From Thermoleophilia bacterium (GTDB lineage Bacteria > Actinomycetota > Thermoleophilia > Gaiellales > Gaiellaceae), in assembly GCA_009694305.1 (NCBI GenBank), contig SHVL01000012.1:1-58277 (forward strand): a stretch of DNA of 58,277 bases. Direction: 5' to 3'. This document shows positions 42,942-51,376 of the stretch, piece after piece (within the stretch, counting starts at the first letter, position 1; each line of letters begins with the position of its first letter). The notes below the pieces were generated by a model. That model was not told the DNA's origin. It worked only from the letters and a program-made list of their open reading frames with translations, and made no database searches. A program made the translations under genes and the position numbers.

Positions 42942-43595
42942 GTGTCCGACGAGGCGGCGCGGGAGGTCTACGAGAAGGCGGGGCTCGGGCAGGCGGTCAC
43001 GCTCGGGGAACATCCGGCGATCCTCGTGATCGACTTCTCGTGCGGGTTCACCGACCCGGAGTGCCCACTGGGTTCCGATCTGAGTCCGCAGGTGGAGTCA
43101 ACGCGGCGGCTGCTCGATGCCGCTCGCGAGAAGGGACTGCCGATCGTCTACACGGCGATCGCCTTCGAGCCGAGCCTCAGGGACGGAGGGCTCTGGATGC
43201 AGAAGGTTCCTGCGCTCGCCGTCCTCCAGCTCGGAGGCCCCTGGGCGGCTATCGATCCGCGACTCGGCCCTCGCGAGGACGAGACGGTGCTGGTGAAGAA
43301 GGGAGCTTCCGGGTTCTTCGGCACCAACCTCGCCTCCGTGCTCGTCTCGCAGGGCGTCGACTCCGTAGTCCTGTGCGGCGCGACCACGAGTGGCTGTATC
43401 CGGGCTACCGCGGTCGATCTGCTGCAGTACGGCTGGCCGACGATCGTGCCCCGCGAGTGCGTCGGCGACCGTGCACAGGCGCCCCACGACGCAAACCTGT
43501 TCGACATTCAGGCGAAGTACGCGGACGTCGTTTCGCTGGAGGACGCGCTCGGCTACCTCGAGACCGTTGGTGGGAAGGTCGGTGCCGAAGCTTGA
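42942..43595 (+). CDS. isochorismatase-fold cysteine hydrolase, N-carbamoylsarcosine amidohydrolase-like
   Basis: 217 aa. Triad: Asp in LVIDFSCGFTDP, Lys in VLVKKGASGFFGT, Cys in GATTSGCIRA. It resembles the 767-1378 enzyme more closely than 37480-38199. It starts at GTG 42942, directly after dihydropyrimidinase, and its stop overlaps the next start (TTGA). Likely role: decarbamoylation of the N-carbamoyl product of ring opening, in place of the usual M20 or nitrilase-type carbamoylase. Confidence 0.88.
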   Translation: MSDEAAREVYEKAGLGQAVTLGEHPAILVIDFSCGFTDPECPLGSDLSPQVESTRRLLDAAREKGLPIVYTAIAFEPSLRDGGLWMQKVPALAVLQLGGPWAAIDPRLGPREDETVLVKKGASGFFGTNLASVLVSQGVDSVVLCGATTSGCIRATAVDLLQYGWPTIVPRECVGDRAQAPHDANLFDIQAKYADVVSLEDALGYLETVGGKVGAEA

Positions 43596-44649
43596 GCTAC
43601 CGGATCGCGCTGCTTCCCGGCGATGGGGTGGGGGCCGAGGTGACGGTGGAGGCCCGGTGCGTCGCAGACGTGCTGGGGCTGCCTCTCGAGTGGACGGAGC
43701 TTCCGTGGGGCTCGGCGTACTACCACGAGCACGGGCGGATGATGGCGGAGGGCTGGGCAGACGTCCTCACCGCGCACGACGCGGTGCTGATGGGTGCGAT
43801 CGGAGACCCGTCAGTGCCCGATTACGTGTCCCTGTGGGGGTCGATCCTCGTGATCAGGCAGCACCTCGACCTGTGGGCGAACGAGTGGCCCGCGCGGCTC
43901 CTCCCCGGGATCGCGTGCCCACTCGCTGAACGGGGAGCTGCCGACATCGACATGCTGTTCGTGCGCGAGAACACGGAGGGGGAGTACGCCGGTGTCGGTG
44001 GGCGCTCCCACCGGGGCCACGCGCTCGAGGTCGGGATCGAGACGAGCGTCTTCACCCGGGCCGGTGTGGAGCGAGTCGTTCGACATGCGTTCACCCGTGC
44101 CTCGGGCCGCCGCCGCGTACTGACGAGCGCCACGAAGTCGAACGCCTCTCGGTTTGGCTACGTGCTCTGGGACGAGATCGTCGAGGAGGTGGCGGCCGAT
44201 TTCCCCGACGTTCGCGTCGAGCGCGTGCTCGTCGATGCACTCGCTGCGCGGATGGTGCGAGATCCCGGCAGCTTTGACGTGGTTGTCGCCTCCAACCTCT
44301 TCGCCGACATTCTCACGGATATCGCCGCCGCGATCCAGGGCGGGATGGGGATGGCGGCATCGGCCAACCTCGCGCCCGGCTCCGACACGCCGGGTGCCTT
44401 CGAGCCCGTGCACGGATCTGCCCCTGACATCGCGGGGAAAGGGGTCGCGAATCCAGTCGGTGCGATCTCTCGCGCGCGTCGCTGATGCTCGAGCATCTCG
44501 GCGAGATCGACGCTGCCGTGGCAGTGCTCGCTGCGTTGGAGGACGTCTGTCACGAGCGGCCCCGAACCCGCGACGTCGGTGGCGCTGCGACGACGCGTGA
44601 GGTAGGCGAGGCTGTCGCCGTTCGCGTCGCTACCGGAAGACGCCGATGA
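43592..44649 (+). pseudogene. isocitrate/isopropylmalate/tartrate dehydrogenase-like gene with C-terminal frameshift
   Basis: TTG 43592 (TTGA overlap) starts SYRIALLPGDGVGAEV, with the substrate Arg/Tyr region FVRENTEGEYAGVGG, the Lys/Asp catalytic segment, and FEPVHGSAPDIAGKGVANP with the NAD-binding loop. The frame ends early at TGA 44483-44485, after ISRARR. Translation in the -1 frame continues MLEHLGEIDAAVAVLAAL and then DVGGAATTREVGEAVAV to TGA 44647-44649, which is the expected C-terminus of the family. One base missing in the CTCTCGCGCGCG stretch near 44466-44478 would restore it. Either a real mutation or an assembly error; intact, it would be a beta-decarboxylating dehydrogenase of about 351 aa. 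Confidence 0.8.
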
Positions 44650-45496
44650 GCACCCCGCCGACGACGACGAGCATGCTCGCGAGCACCGTACGGCGTCCGA
44701 TCGCCTCCGTATTGTGGTAGAACAGGGCGGCGAAGACGACGCCCCAGAGCGACTGGGTCGCGTTCAGCGGTGCGATGATTCCGACGCTCCCGCGGTCGAA
44801 GCCTGCAACGAGCGTCGCGTAGGCCAGGGCGAGCAGCACCCCGGCCGGTAGGAACGAGCGCACCGCGAGGCGCAGCTGCGAGCGGGTTGCATCGCGGCGC
44901 GCGACGAGCACGATCGCCCCGGTTGCGAGCGTCGCGCCGAGGAGCGATGCTGCCGCGGCGCCGAGTGGCGACACGCCGATGTCGCGCGCGACGCCGCGAA
45001 TAGCGTTGTCACGGAAGGCGAATGCCGTTGCGCACAGGAGAGCGAACACCACCCCGATCCTGCGGAAGCCTGTGGGTCGCCCGGGGTCGAAGGCCAGAAC
45101 GATCCCGCCGAGCACGACGAACGCCGTCCCGATGAGCAGCACGGGTTCGAGTGGCTCCCCGAGGAAGGCGATCGCGAGGAGCACGGAGAGGAGCGGTGCG
45201 GTGCCGACAAGGATGGCGGTCCGCGACGGGCCTGCCCAGCGCACGGCCTGAATGAAGCCGATCTGCGAGAGCCCGGGGACGGCGAGCCCGATCAGCAGGA
45301 ACGGCCAGAGCTCCGAGAGTGTGTCGTCCATCTCGGTAACGAGAAGGGCGATGAGTACAGTCACGAGGAACGCGGATGACGTCATCACAACGCTTCCGAG
45401 GATCGGATCGCCGCCACGGAAGAGCCCGGTGCGCACGGCCACGGTCATCGCGCCGAAGAGCGCGCCCGCAAGGAGTCCGAGGAAGACGGCGTCCAT
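44630..45496 (-). CDS. EamA/DMT-family transporter
   Basis: 288 aa with ten hydrophobic segments in two EamA repeats, as in drug/metabolite transporters such as RhaT- and YdcZ-type exporters. LGLLAGALFGAMTVAVRTG begins the first repeat. ATG 45496 has AGAGGAAT upstream. Its last 20 bases overlap the displaced tail of the dehydrogenase gene on the opposite strand. The substrate is unknown; amino acids or amides are common for this family. Confidence 0.85.
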   Translation of the reverse strand: MDAVFLGLLAGALFGAMTVAVRTGLFRGGDPILGSVVMTSSAFLVTVLIALLVTEMDDTLSELWPFLLIGLAVPGLSQIGFIQAVRWAGPSRTAILVGTAPLLSVLLAIAFLGEPLEPVLLIGTAFVVLGGIVLAFDPGRPTGFRRIGVVFALLCATAFAFRDNAIRGVARDIGVSPLGAAAASLLGATLATGAIVLVARRDATRSQLRLAVRSFLPAGVLLALAYATLVAGFDRGSVGIIAPLNATQSLWGVVFAALFYHNTEAIGRRTVLASMLVVVGGVLIGVFR

Positions 45497-45562
45497 CTGA
45501 TTCCTCTATGCTCGGGTGGTATCGGTCACCATTGGGCGCATCATCGCCGTAACGGGCCACGC

Positions 45563-46699
45563 GTGATCGCGAGAGCGGTCGTGGGAGCCAGTGCCGTGGG
45601 GTTCGCGGCCGGGTGGAACATCGCCGACACCGGTGCGGTCGCCGACGGGCTCGCCGGCTCGTACGGCGTCGGCCTCGCGACGGTCGGGTTGTTCACAACC
45701 GTCCTGTTCGTCGCGCACATGCTGATGCAGCTTCCCTCCGGGCGGCTCAGCGACCGCTTTGGACCGCTCCGCGTCTGTGTTGCCGGTCTCGCCGTGATGG
45801 CCGTCTGCAATGCGCTCGCGCTCGCCGCACCCGAGCCGTGGCTTCTGTTCCTCGCGCGTACGCTCGTCGGCGTGGGGACGGCGCTCTGCTTCATCGGGGG
45901 TAGCGACTTCGTCCGCGCGAGCGGTGGCACGCCCTTCGCGCAGGGTCTCTACGGAGGGCTTGCGACAGCGGGCGGTGGTGTCGCGCTCGCGGTCGTACCG
46001 GCGCTCGCAGGAGGGCTCGGCTGGCGCGCACCGTTCGTCTCGGCGATCGCCGTTGCCGGCGTCGCTGGTGGGCTGCTGGCGTTTGCACCTCACCCCGCGC
46101 GTCCCGGTGCTCGTGTCGGGAGCGCGGTCCCGCTGACGGTGCTCGTCGGTGACCGGAGGCTCCTGCGCCTCGCGGTGGTTTTTGGCGGATCGTTCGGGCT
46201 CAGCGTCGTGATCGCCAACTGGGTGGTCACTCTACTGGAGGGCGATGCCGGACTTCGGCCCGAGACCGCCGGTGCGATCGGCGCTCTGACGCTCGTGCTG
46301 GGTGTCATCTCACGTCCGCTCGGCGGTTGGTTACTTTACCGCGGGCCCGACCGGGTGGGGGCGTGGATCGTCGTAGCGGCGACGGTCGGGGCGATCGGCA
46401 CGCTGGCACTCACGTCGGGCTCGGTCGCGGTAGCTCTCGTCGGGGCGATGTTCGTCGGTCTCGCGGCCGGAATCCCGTTTGCGATGTGCTTCACAGGGGC
46501 GACTCGCCTCCACCCGGAGGCACCGGCAACGGCGGTCGGGCTCGTGAACGGGACAGGTGCGCTCGCGATCCTCGTCGGCGTCCCGCTCGTCGGTGTCGCG
46601 TTCGCCCACGACCTCGGGACGTGGGCGTTCGCGGCGATGGCGGCGCTGTGGGTCGCAAGCACGTTAGTGTTGCCTCGCCAATCGGACAGCGGAGCGTGA
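45563..46699 (+). CDS. major facilitator superfamily transporter
   Basis: 378 aa, about 12 membrane segments. LPSGRLSDRFGPLRVC is the MFS loop motif, and ALTLVLGVISRPLGGWLLYR marks the second half. Start GTG 45563 was taken because it is the first in frame after the divergent EamA gene (66 bp). Small MFS carriers of this length commonly move organic acids, cyanate or sugars; nothing here decides between them. Confidence 0.85.
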   Translation: MIARAVVGASAVGFAAGWNIADTGAVADGLAGSYGVGLATVGLFTTVLFVAHMLMQLPSGRLSDRFGPLRVCVAGLAVMAVCNALALAAPEPWLLFLARTLVGVGTALCFIGGSDFVRASGGTPFAQGLYGGLATAGGGVALAVVPALAGGLGWRAPFVSAIAVAGVAGGLLAFAPHPARPGARVGSAVPLTVLVGDRRLLRLAVVFGGSFGLSVVIANWVVTLLEGDAGLRPETAGAIGALTLVLGVISRPLGGWLLYRGPDRVGAWIVVAATVGAIGTLALTSGSVAVALVGAMFVGLAAGIPFAMCFTGATRLHPEAPATAVGLVNGTGALAILVGVPLVGVAFAHDLGTWAFAAMAALWVASTLVLPRQSDSGA

Positions 46700-46724
46700 G
46701 CTCCGTGCCCTTTCATCCTTGAGG

Positions 46725-47984
46725 TCAGCCGTCGCCGAGCGTCGCTATCGCCCTGACGATGATCTCCGCGGCGAGCGCTGCGTCGGCGGGGTCAGCCTCC
46801 TCGTCGGGGTGGTGGCTGATCCCCTCCTTACACGGCACGAACACCATCGCGCTCGGGACGCGGTCGGCGACGCACATCGTGTCGTGGGCCGCCCCCGAGT
46901 GCATGCGTCGGAATGGCTCACCCGTTGCGCGTGCGGCCTCCTCGAGAGCGGCGACGATCGCCCCGTCGAGCGGTGTCACCGCGAGCGTCTGCCGAATGCG
47001 GAACTCGGCTGTCATGCCACGCCGCCTTGCGGCGCCCACCGCGAACGCCCCGATGGCGTCGGCCACGCCACGATAGGCGTCGTTCACGGGACCGCGGATG
47101 TCGAGCGAGAACCGCACCGAGCTGGCGATCGCATTGATGAGCCCCGGATCGATGTCGATCTCTCCGATCGTGCCGACGGTGCCCTGGCCGGCTTCGGTCG
47201 CGAGGCGTTCCAGCTCGAGCGCCGTCTCGGCGAGCACCAGGGTCGGATCGAGACGGAGGTCCATGGGCGTCGCTCCCGCGTGATCGCCGCGTCCGCGCAC
47301 GAGCACGTCGGCGTGGACGTAGCCGGCAATCGCGTCGACGATTCCAATCCTGTTCTCCGTGTCCTGCAGGACACGGGCTTGCTCGATGTGCATCTCGATC
47401 CAGCCCGTGAGGTCGTCGAGCGCGTGGATCGACTCGCGCCAGCGTGCCGGCTCGTACCCTGCTGCTTCCGCGTGCTCCCAGAAGCTGCGACCGTCGTCGA
47501 CCGAGCGAAACGACTCCCGGAGCTCCTGCTCGCTCACGCGTTGCAGCATGATGCGGCTCCCGAGCAGCATCTGGCCGAAACCGGAGCCCTCCTCCTCGAG
47601 GAACGAGATCAGCTGGAGCGGCAGACCGAGCCGGTGCTCTGCGTCGAGGCGGCACACCTCGAGGGCGGTGACGACTCCCATCGTGCCGTCGTAGCGTCCC
47701 CCGTTCCGGTTCGAGTCACAGTGCGAGCCGACGCCGAACACCGGCTCGCCGGCCGGTCGATTCCGTGCGATGAGCGTCCCAACCGGATCCTCGGACACGT
47801 CGAAGCCGAGCGAGCGCAGTTGAGCGCCCACGTAGTCGAGTGTCCGCCGGTACTCGGGTGTGTACGCGTAGCGCCGGATCGCCTCGGCGCTCGTGGTGTA
47901 GTCGCGCCCCGAGAGCGTGTCGATGTCTCGAGCGATCCTGGCGGCGCTCAGCTCGCGGTCGATCGAGGGCACGGGAGCCATCAT
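46725..47984 (-). CDS. M20-family Zn-dependent N-carbamoyl-amino-acid or ureide amidohydrolase
   Basis: 419 aa (418 from ATG 47981). Metal-binding motifs of hydantoinase/carbamoylase-type M20 enzymes are all present: GSHCDSNRNGGRYDG, the EEEGSGF pair, EMHIEQ and SGAAHDTM. These enzymes cleave N-carbamoyl amino acids, allantoate or ureidoglycolate. TATAGT (48003-47998) lies just upstream, so the leader is only a few nucleotides. Divergent from the DUF309-like gene, 24 bp between start codons. Confidence 0.92.
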   Translation of the reverse strand: MMAPVPSIDRELSAARIARDIDTLSGRDYTTSAEAIRRYAYTPEYRRTLDYVGAQLRSLGFDVSEDPVGTLIARNRPAGEPVFGVGSHCDSNRNGGRYDGTMGVVTALEVCRLDAEHRLGLPLQLISFLEEEGSGFGQMLLGSRIMLQRVSEQELRESFRSVDDGRSFWEHAEAAGYEPARWRESIHALDDLTGWIEMHIEQARVLQDTENRIGIVDAIAGYVHADVLVRGRGDHAGATPMDLRLDPTLVLAETALELERLATEAGQGTVGTIGEIDIDPGLINAIASSVRFSLDIRGPVNDAYRGVADAIGAFAVGAARRRGMTAEFRIRQTLAVTPLDGAIVAALEEAARATGEPFRRMHSGAAHDTMCVADRVPSAMVFVPCKEGISHHPDEEADPADAALAAEIIVRAIATLGDG

Positions 47985-48008
47985 CAAGCCCGACTCTACT
48001 ATACGCCC

Positions 48009-48332
48009 ATGGACGAGGACTGGCCCCCACCGGCGGCGCGCGCACGAGCTTCGCTCTGGGCGGCCGAACGCCATCTCCGGGTGGGCGAGTACGCGGCTGC
48101 GGGTGACTCGCTCGGGAATGCGCTCTCGTGCGGATCCCCCGGTACCGTCGCCGTCGGCCGTGGGCTTCGCCAGCTGGCAGCGGCCGGCTATCGGATGCAG
48201 GCGGGCGACCCCTTTCGGGCTGCGAGGCTCCTCGGGCGCGCACGTACGCAGCTCGCACCATTTCTGCCGTGCTACGAGGAGGTCGACCTCGACGTGCTCC
48301 TGGATCTTGTCACCGCGTCGCTCGAGTCGTAG
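48009..48332 (+). CDS. DUF309-like helical protein
   Basis: 107 aa, all-helical. RVGEYAAAGDSLGNAL, RGLRQLAAAGYRMQAGDPF and RAARLLGRARTQL follow the helix pattern of DUF309 proteins (GEYFEAHE...GLIQLAAA...GNPRGA). The family's usual EAHE acidic motif is not conserved here, so this may be a divergent member. TACTAT (47997-48002) lies 6 nt before ATG 48009, so it is probably leaderless. The function is unknown. Confidence 0.7.
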   Translation: MDEDWPPPAARARASLWAAERHLRVGEYAAAGDSLGNALSCGSPGTVAVGRGLRQLAAAGYRMQAGDPFRAARLLGRARTQLAPFLPCYEEVDLDVLLDLVTASLES

Positions 48333-48341
48333 AGTGGGCGT

Positions 48342-49352
48342 ATGGAGAGTTGGCGCAACCGCAAGACGCTGATCCTTGGCCGCACCGACATGATCGGGCT
48401 CCTGACCCCGGCCGAGTACAACGACCGCGTCGAGCACGCGTTTCGCATGCACGGCCTCGGCCGCGTCTACATGGAGCCGAAGGGCCACATCGTGCTCGAC
48501 CGCTATCCCGGCGAGTTTGAGGTGATGCCCTCCTACATCGAGGAGCCGGAGGCGGCGGCCTGCAAGTGGGTCTCGATCCGCGAGAACAATGCGAAGTACG
48601 GTCTTCCAGCGGTCTTCTCGATCCTCATCTACACGGATCCCGAGACAGGATTCCCGCTCGCGATCTGCGACGGCTCGCATCACACCTTGATGCGCACGGG
48701 CGCGTCGGCGGCCGTCTCGGCGAAATGGCTTGCGCGGAAGGACTCGACCGTTCTCGCGATCGCGGGCACGGGGAGCGTCGCCAAAGGCACGCTCGCCACC
48801 TGCGACGCGGTCTTCCCGTTCCGCGAGGTGCGCGTCTGGAGCAGGACGAAGGAATCTCTCGATCGCTTCGTGGCGGAGGAGCAGCCTCTCTACCCTCATC
48901 TCGACCTCAAGCCCTCTACCGAGCTCGAGCAGGTCGTGCGCGGGGCCGACGTCGTCGTGACCGGCACGCACGCGCGCGGCTGGATCGTCGACAACGGCTG
49001 GATCGATCCGGGCACGCACCTGGCGGCGCTCGGGGCCGACCTCAGCGGCGAGCAAGAGCTCGACCCGCGCATCCTCCAGAGGGCCCGGGTCTTTGTCGAC
49101 GACATCCGACAGTGCATTCCCGACGGTGAGATCAACGTGCCGCTGAGCGAGGGGCTGATCACCGAGGATCACATCGCGGGTGAGATCGGCAAGGTGATCT
49201 GCGGCGAGCTCGAGGGGCGGCAGTCGGACGAGCAGATCACGGTCTTCGACTCGACCGGCATCGCGCTTCAGGACTCCGCCACCGTCCCCCTCGAGGTCGA
49301 GCGAGCGCGCGCCTCCGGGGTCGGTATCGAGAAGAAGATGATCTCGACGTGA
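48342..49352 (+). CDS. ornithine cyclodeaminase/mu-crystallin family dehydrogenase
   Basis: 336 aa. MPSYIEEPEAAACKWVSI carries the substrate-side Lys, SGASAAVSAKWL-like segment TGASAAVSAKWLAR, and IAGTGSVAKGTLA is the NAD-binding glycine motif. Members catalyse ornithine cyclodeamination, alanine dehydrogenation or ketimine reduction. TAGAGT (48330-48335) ends 6 nt before ATG 48342, so the start may be leaderless. The stop overlaps the next small gene (GTGA). A cyclic imine or amino acid of the amide pathway is a plausible substrate. Confidence 0.88.
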   Translation: MESWRNRKTLILGRTDMIGLLTPAEYNDRVEHAFRMHGLGRVYMEPKGHIVLDRYPGEFEVMPSYIEEPEAAACKWVSIRENNAKYGLPAVFSILIYTDPETGFPLAICDGSHHTLMRTGASAAVSAKWLARKDSTVLAIAGTGSVAKGTLATCDAVFPFREVRVWSRTKESLDRFVAEEQPLYPHLDLKPSTELEQVVRGADVVVTGTHARGWIVDNGWIDPGTHLAALGADLSGEQELDPRILQRARVFVDDIRQCIPDGEINVPLSEGLITEDHIAGEIGKVICGELEGRQSDEQITVFDSTGIALQDSATVPLEVERARASGVGIEKKMIST

Positions 49353-49627
49353 TGGCCGCGGCGATCTTCGAGGCTGCACTGAGCGCCGAGCAGGCAGCGA
49401 AGCTCGCACGGCTGATGGAGGAGGGGCGTTCGACGAGGCCGGCCGGTGTGCTCACGGTCGCCCTCCTGTACGACGGCGACCGCGGGCAGCTCGTTGCGAT
49501 CTGGAAGAGTCGCGACGCGCTCGAGCAGTACGTCTCGGAGACCGAGGTACCGCGTGGCCGCGAGCTGATGCGGAAGGTCGGCGTCGAGCCGACGATGACG
49601 ATCGTCGACGTGCTCGACCTGGGCTGA
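49349..49627 (+). CDS. small antibiotic-biosynthesis-monooxygenase-like (dimeric alpha/beta barrel) protein
   Basis: 92 aa from GTG 49349 (ATG 49352 as alternative). The pattern of strand-helix-strand (VLTVALLYDGDRGQLVAIWKSRDALEQYV) looks like the ABM/dimeric ferredoxin-like barrel. It is translationally coupled to the cyclodeaminase-like gene by GTGA. Members of this fold bind or oxidise aromatic or enol substrates, or have structural roles; the function here is unknown. Confidence 0.55.
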   Translation: MMAAAIFEAALSAEQAAKLARLMEEGRSTRPAGVLTVALLYDGDRGQLVAIWKSRDALEQYVSETEVPRGRELMRKVGVEPTMTIVDVLDLG

Positions 49628-49637
49628 GCCTGGAGGC

Positions 49638-50222
49638 CTAGCTTCGTGGTACGAGCGGCTCGCCTGCGAGCAGGCGCTCGACACCGCCAAGACCCCAGTG
49701 CGTCCGCGCGTCGGCAGAGACGATGGTCGGTACGCCTTGAACGCCGGCCGCGACGGCATCGACGTGAATCGCGGCGATCCGAGCCAGCCCCGCGGGATCG
49801 TACGCCGCCGCGACAGCCGCGTCCGCGTCCAACCCCGCACGTTCGGCGGCACGGGCGATCTGCGCGTCGGTCGAGATGTTCTCGCCCTCGCAGAAGAACG
49901 CTTCGTACAGCTCCCTCTTGAACGCGCGAAGGTAGCCGAGGTCATCCGCCCAGAGACACGCCGAGAGCGGCAGCGTCGAGCGCGGCTGAAAACGCGGGAG
50001 GTGGATCTCGACTCCCCGTGCCTGCGCGTATCGGTAGACGTTGTCCGTCCAATCGGTTCGGAGGTGGTCGCCGCGAGGCGCGAGTAAAGGCCGCGGAGCC
50101 GGGCGGAGCTCGAACGGCAGCCACTGCACGTCGACGAGGCCTGCGTCCTCGGCCGCCTCGACGGCGCGTGACTCGAGGTACGAGTACGGGCAGACCACGT
50201 CGTAGTACAGGGAGAGTCGCAT
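49638..50222 (-). CDS. DsbA-family (FrnE-like) oxidoreductase
   Basis: 194 aa. SLYYDVVCPYSYLESR gives a CPYS motif with a single active Cys, as in 2-hydroxychromene-2-carboxylate isomerase and FrnE-like proteins of the thioredoxin fold, and the cis-Pro is in GVQGVPTIV. TACTCT (50236-50231, minus strand) ends 8 nt before ATG 50222, so it is likely leaderless. Divergent from ridA, with 24 bp between the start codons. It differs from the candidate selenoprotein at 54945 in having serine at the resolving position. Confidence 0.85.
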   Translation of the reverse strand: MRLSLYYDVVCPYSYLESRAVEAAEDAGLVDVQWLPFELRPAPRPLLAPRGDHLRTDWTDNVYRYAQARGVEIHLPRFQPRSTLPLSACLWADDLGYLRAFKRELYEAFFCEGENISTDAQIARAAERAGLDADAAVAAAYDPAGLARIAAIHVDAVAAGVQGVPTIVSADARTHWGLGGVERLLAGEPLVPRS

Positions 50223-50246
50223 TGCGCCACAGAGTATGCTTGACCG

Positions 50247-50639
50247 GTGCCACCCGATGTGAGCCAGATCCGCCTCGACCCCGACCCCTACGTGCCCTTC
50301 CGGCTGTCGCAGGGCTTCAGGGTCGGCGACCTCGTGATCGTCTCCGGTCAGGCCGCGATCAACGAGCACGGCGGCCTGGTCGGCGTCGGTGACTTCGACG
50401 CTCAGGCCGACCAGGTCTTCCGCAACCTCCAGCGAGTGCTCGAGGCCGGCGGTTCGAGCCTCGACAGAATCGTCAAGGTGACGATCTTCCTGACGGACAT
50501 GGCAAACTTCCCGAAGATCGTAGAACTACGCGGCCGCTGGTTCACGGAGCCGTACCCGGCCGACACGATCGTTGAGGTGTCGGCGCTTGCCTTGCCGGAG
50601 CTCGAGATCGAGATCGAGGCAATCGCCGTCGCCGGCTGA
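50247..50639 (+). CDS. ridA: RidA family (YjgF/UK114) enamine/imine deaminase
   Basis: 130 aa, full length. VGDLVIVSGQAAINEHG, AQADQVFRNLQRVLEAGG, VKVTIFLTDMANFP and EIEIEAIAVAG are family motifs; the catalytic Arg would be in the RGRWFTEPYP region. RidA hydrolyses 2-enamine/imine intermediates released by PLP enzymes or from carbamoyl/ureide pathways, and homologues operate in pyrimidine and amidohydrolase routes. TATGCT (50235-50240) ends 6 nt before GTG 50247. Confidence 0.9.
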   Translation: MPPDVSQIRLDPDPYVPFRLSQGFRVGDLVIVSGQAAINEHGGLVGVGDFDAQADQVFRNLQRVLEAGGSSLDRIVKVTIFLTDMANFPKIVELRGRWFTEPYPADTIVEVSALALPELEIEIEAIAVAG

Positions 50640-50650
50640 GCGCGGGCCGA

Positions 50651-51376
50651 TCACCAGGGCAGGGCAGGCTCGCCCGCGGTCCAGCCACCGTCGACGGGGA
50701 GCACGATCCCCGTGATAGCGCTCGCGAGCGGGCTCGCGAGGAACACGATCGCGGCGGCAACCTCGTCTGCGTCGAGGATGCGGCCGAGCGGGATCCGGCG
50801 GGTCGCGGCGCGCGTGAAGTCCTCGTTCTCGAAGAACGCTGCGGTCATCGGTGTCAGGGTGAATCCCGGCGCAACGGCGTTCGCACGGACGCCGTGCTCG
50901 GCCCAGTCGATTGCGAGCGAGCGGGTCAACGCCGTTACCGCACCCTTCGCAGCGGTGTATGCAGCCTGCTGCGGGAGAGAGACGAGCGCTGCTTGCGATG
51001 CGACGTTGACGACGGCTCCGCAACGCGCGCGCAGGAGAGGCCCGAACGCCTGGCAGGCATTGACCGTGCCGATCACGTTGACCTCGTAGTTCCGCCGGAA
51101 GTCGTCCGCCGGCATGTCGTCCACGGGCAGGTTCTGCGTCAGGATCCCCGCGGCGTTGACGAGCACGTCGAGCCCACCGTGGTCGGCTCGGATTCGCGAG
51201 GCGAGCGCATCGAGGGTTCCGCGGTCGGTCACGTCCACCGGTGGATCGCCGCTGAGATCGGCGACATGCACGTTCGCGCCGCTTCGCTCGAGCAGCCGTA
51301 CCACCGCGGCACCGATGCCCGAGCCGCCGCCGCTGACGACGGCCTCTGCGCCGTCGAGTCCATCGACCGTCATCAT
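50651..51376 (-). CDS. short-chain dehydrogenase/reductase
   Basis: 241 aa Rossmann fold. VVSGGGSGIGAA (TGxxxGIG motif with Ser for Thr), NAAG, catalytic Ser in NVASQAA and YTAAK (YxxxK) are present. Substrate is a small alcohol or ketone of unknown identity. ATG 51376 overlaps the formamidase stop (ATGA), so it is co-translated downstream of that enzyme. Confidence 0.92.
   Translation of the reverse strand: MMTVDGLDGAEAVVSGGGSGIGAAVVRLLERSGANVHVADLSGDPPVDVTDRGTLDALASRIRADHGGLDVLVNAAGILTQNLPVDDMPADDFRRNYEVNVIGTVNACQAFGPLLRARCGAVVNVASQAALVSLPQQAAYTAAKGAVTALTRSLAIDWAEHGVRANAVAPGFTLTPMTAAFFENEDFTRAATRRIPLGRILDADEVAAAIVFLASPLASAITGIVLPVDGGWTAGEPALPW

Noticed and set aside
44466-44485. Programmed frameshift in the dehydrogenase gene
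   Set aside because: No slippery heptamer or downstream pseudoknot is evident, and the family is not known for frameshifting; a deletion or assembly error in the CG-repeat is simpler.
46725-49409. 894-codon minus-strand frame joining M20 hydrolase to an N-terminal half
   Set aside because: Only the part from about 47984 downward carries M20 motifs; the rest is antisense to the DUF309-like and cyclodeaminase genes.
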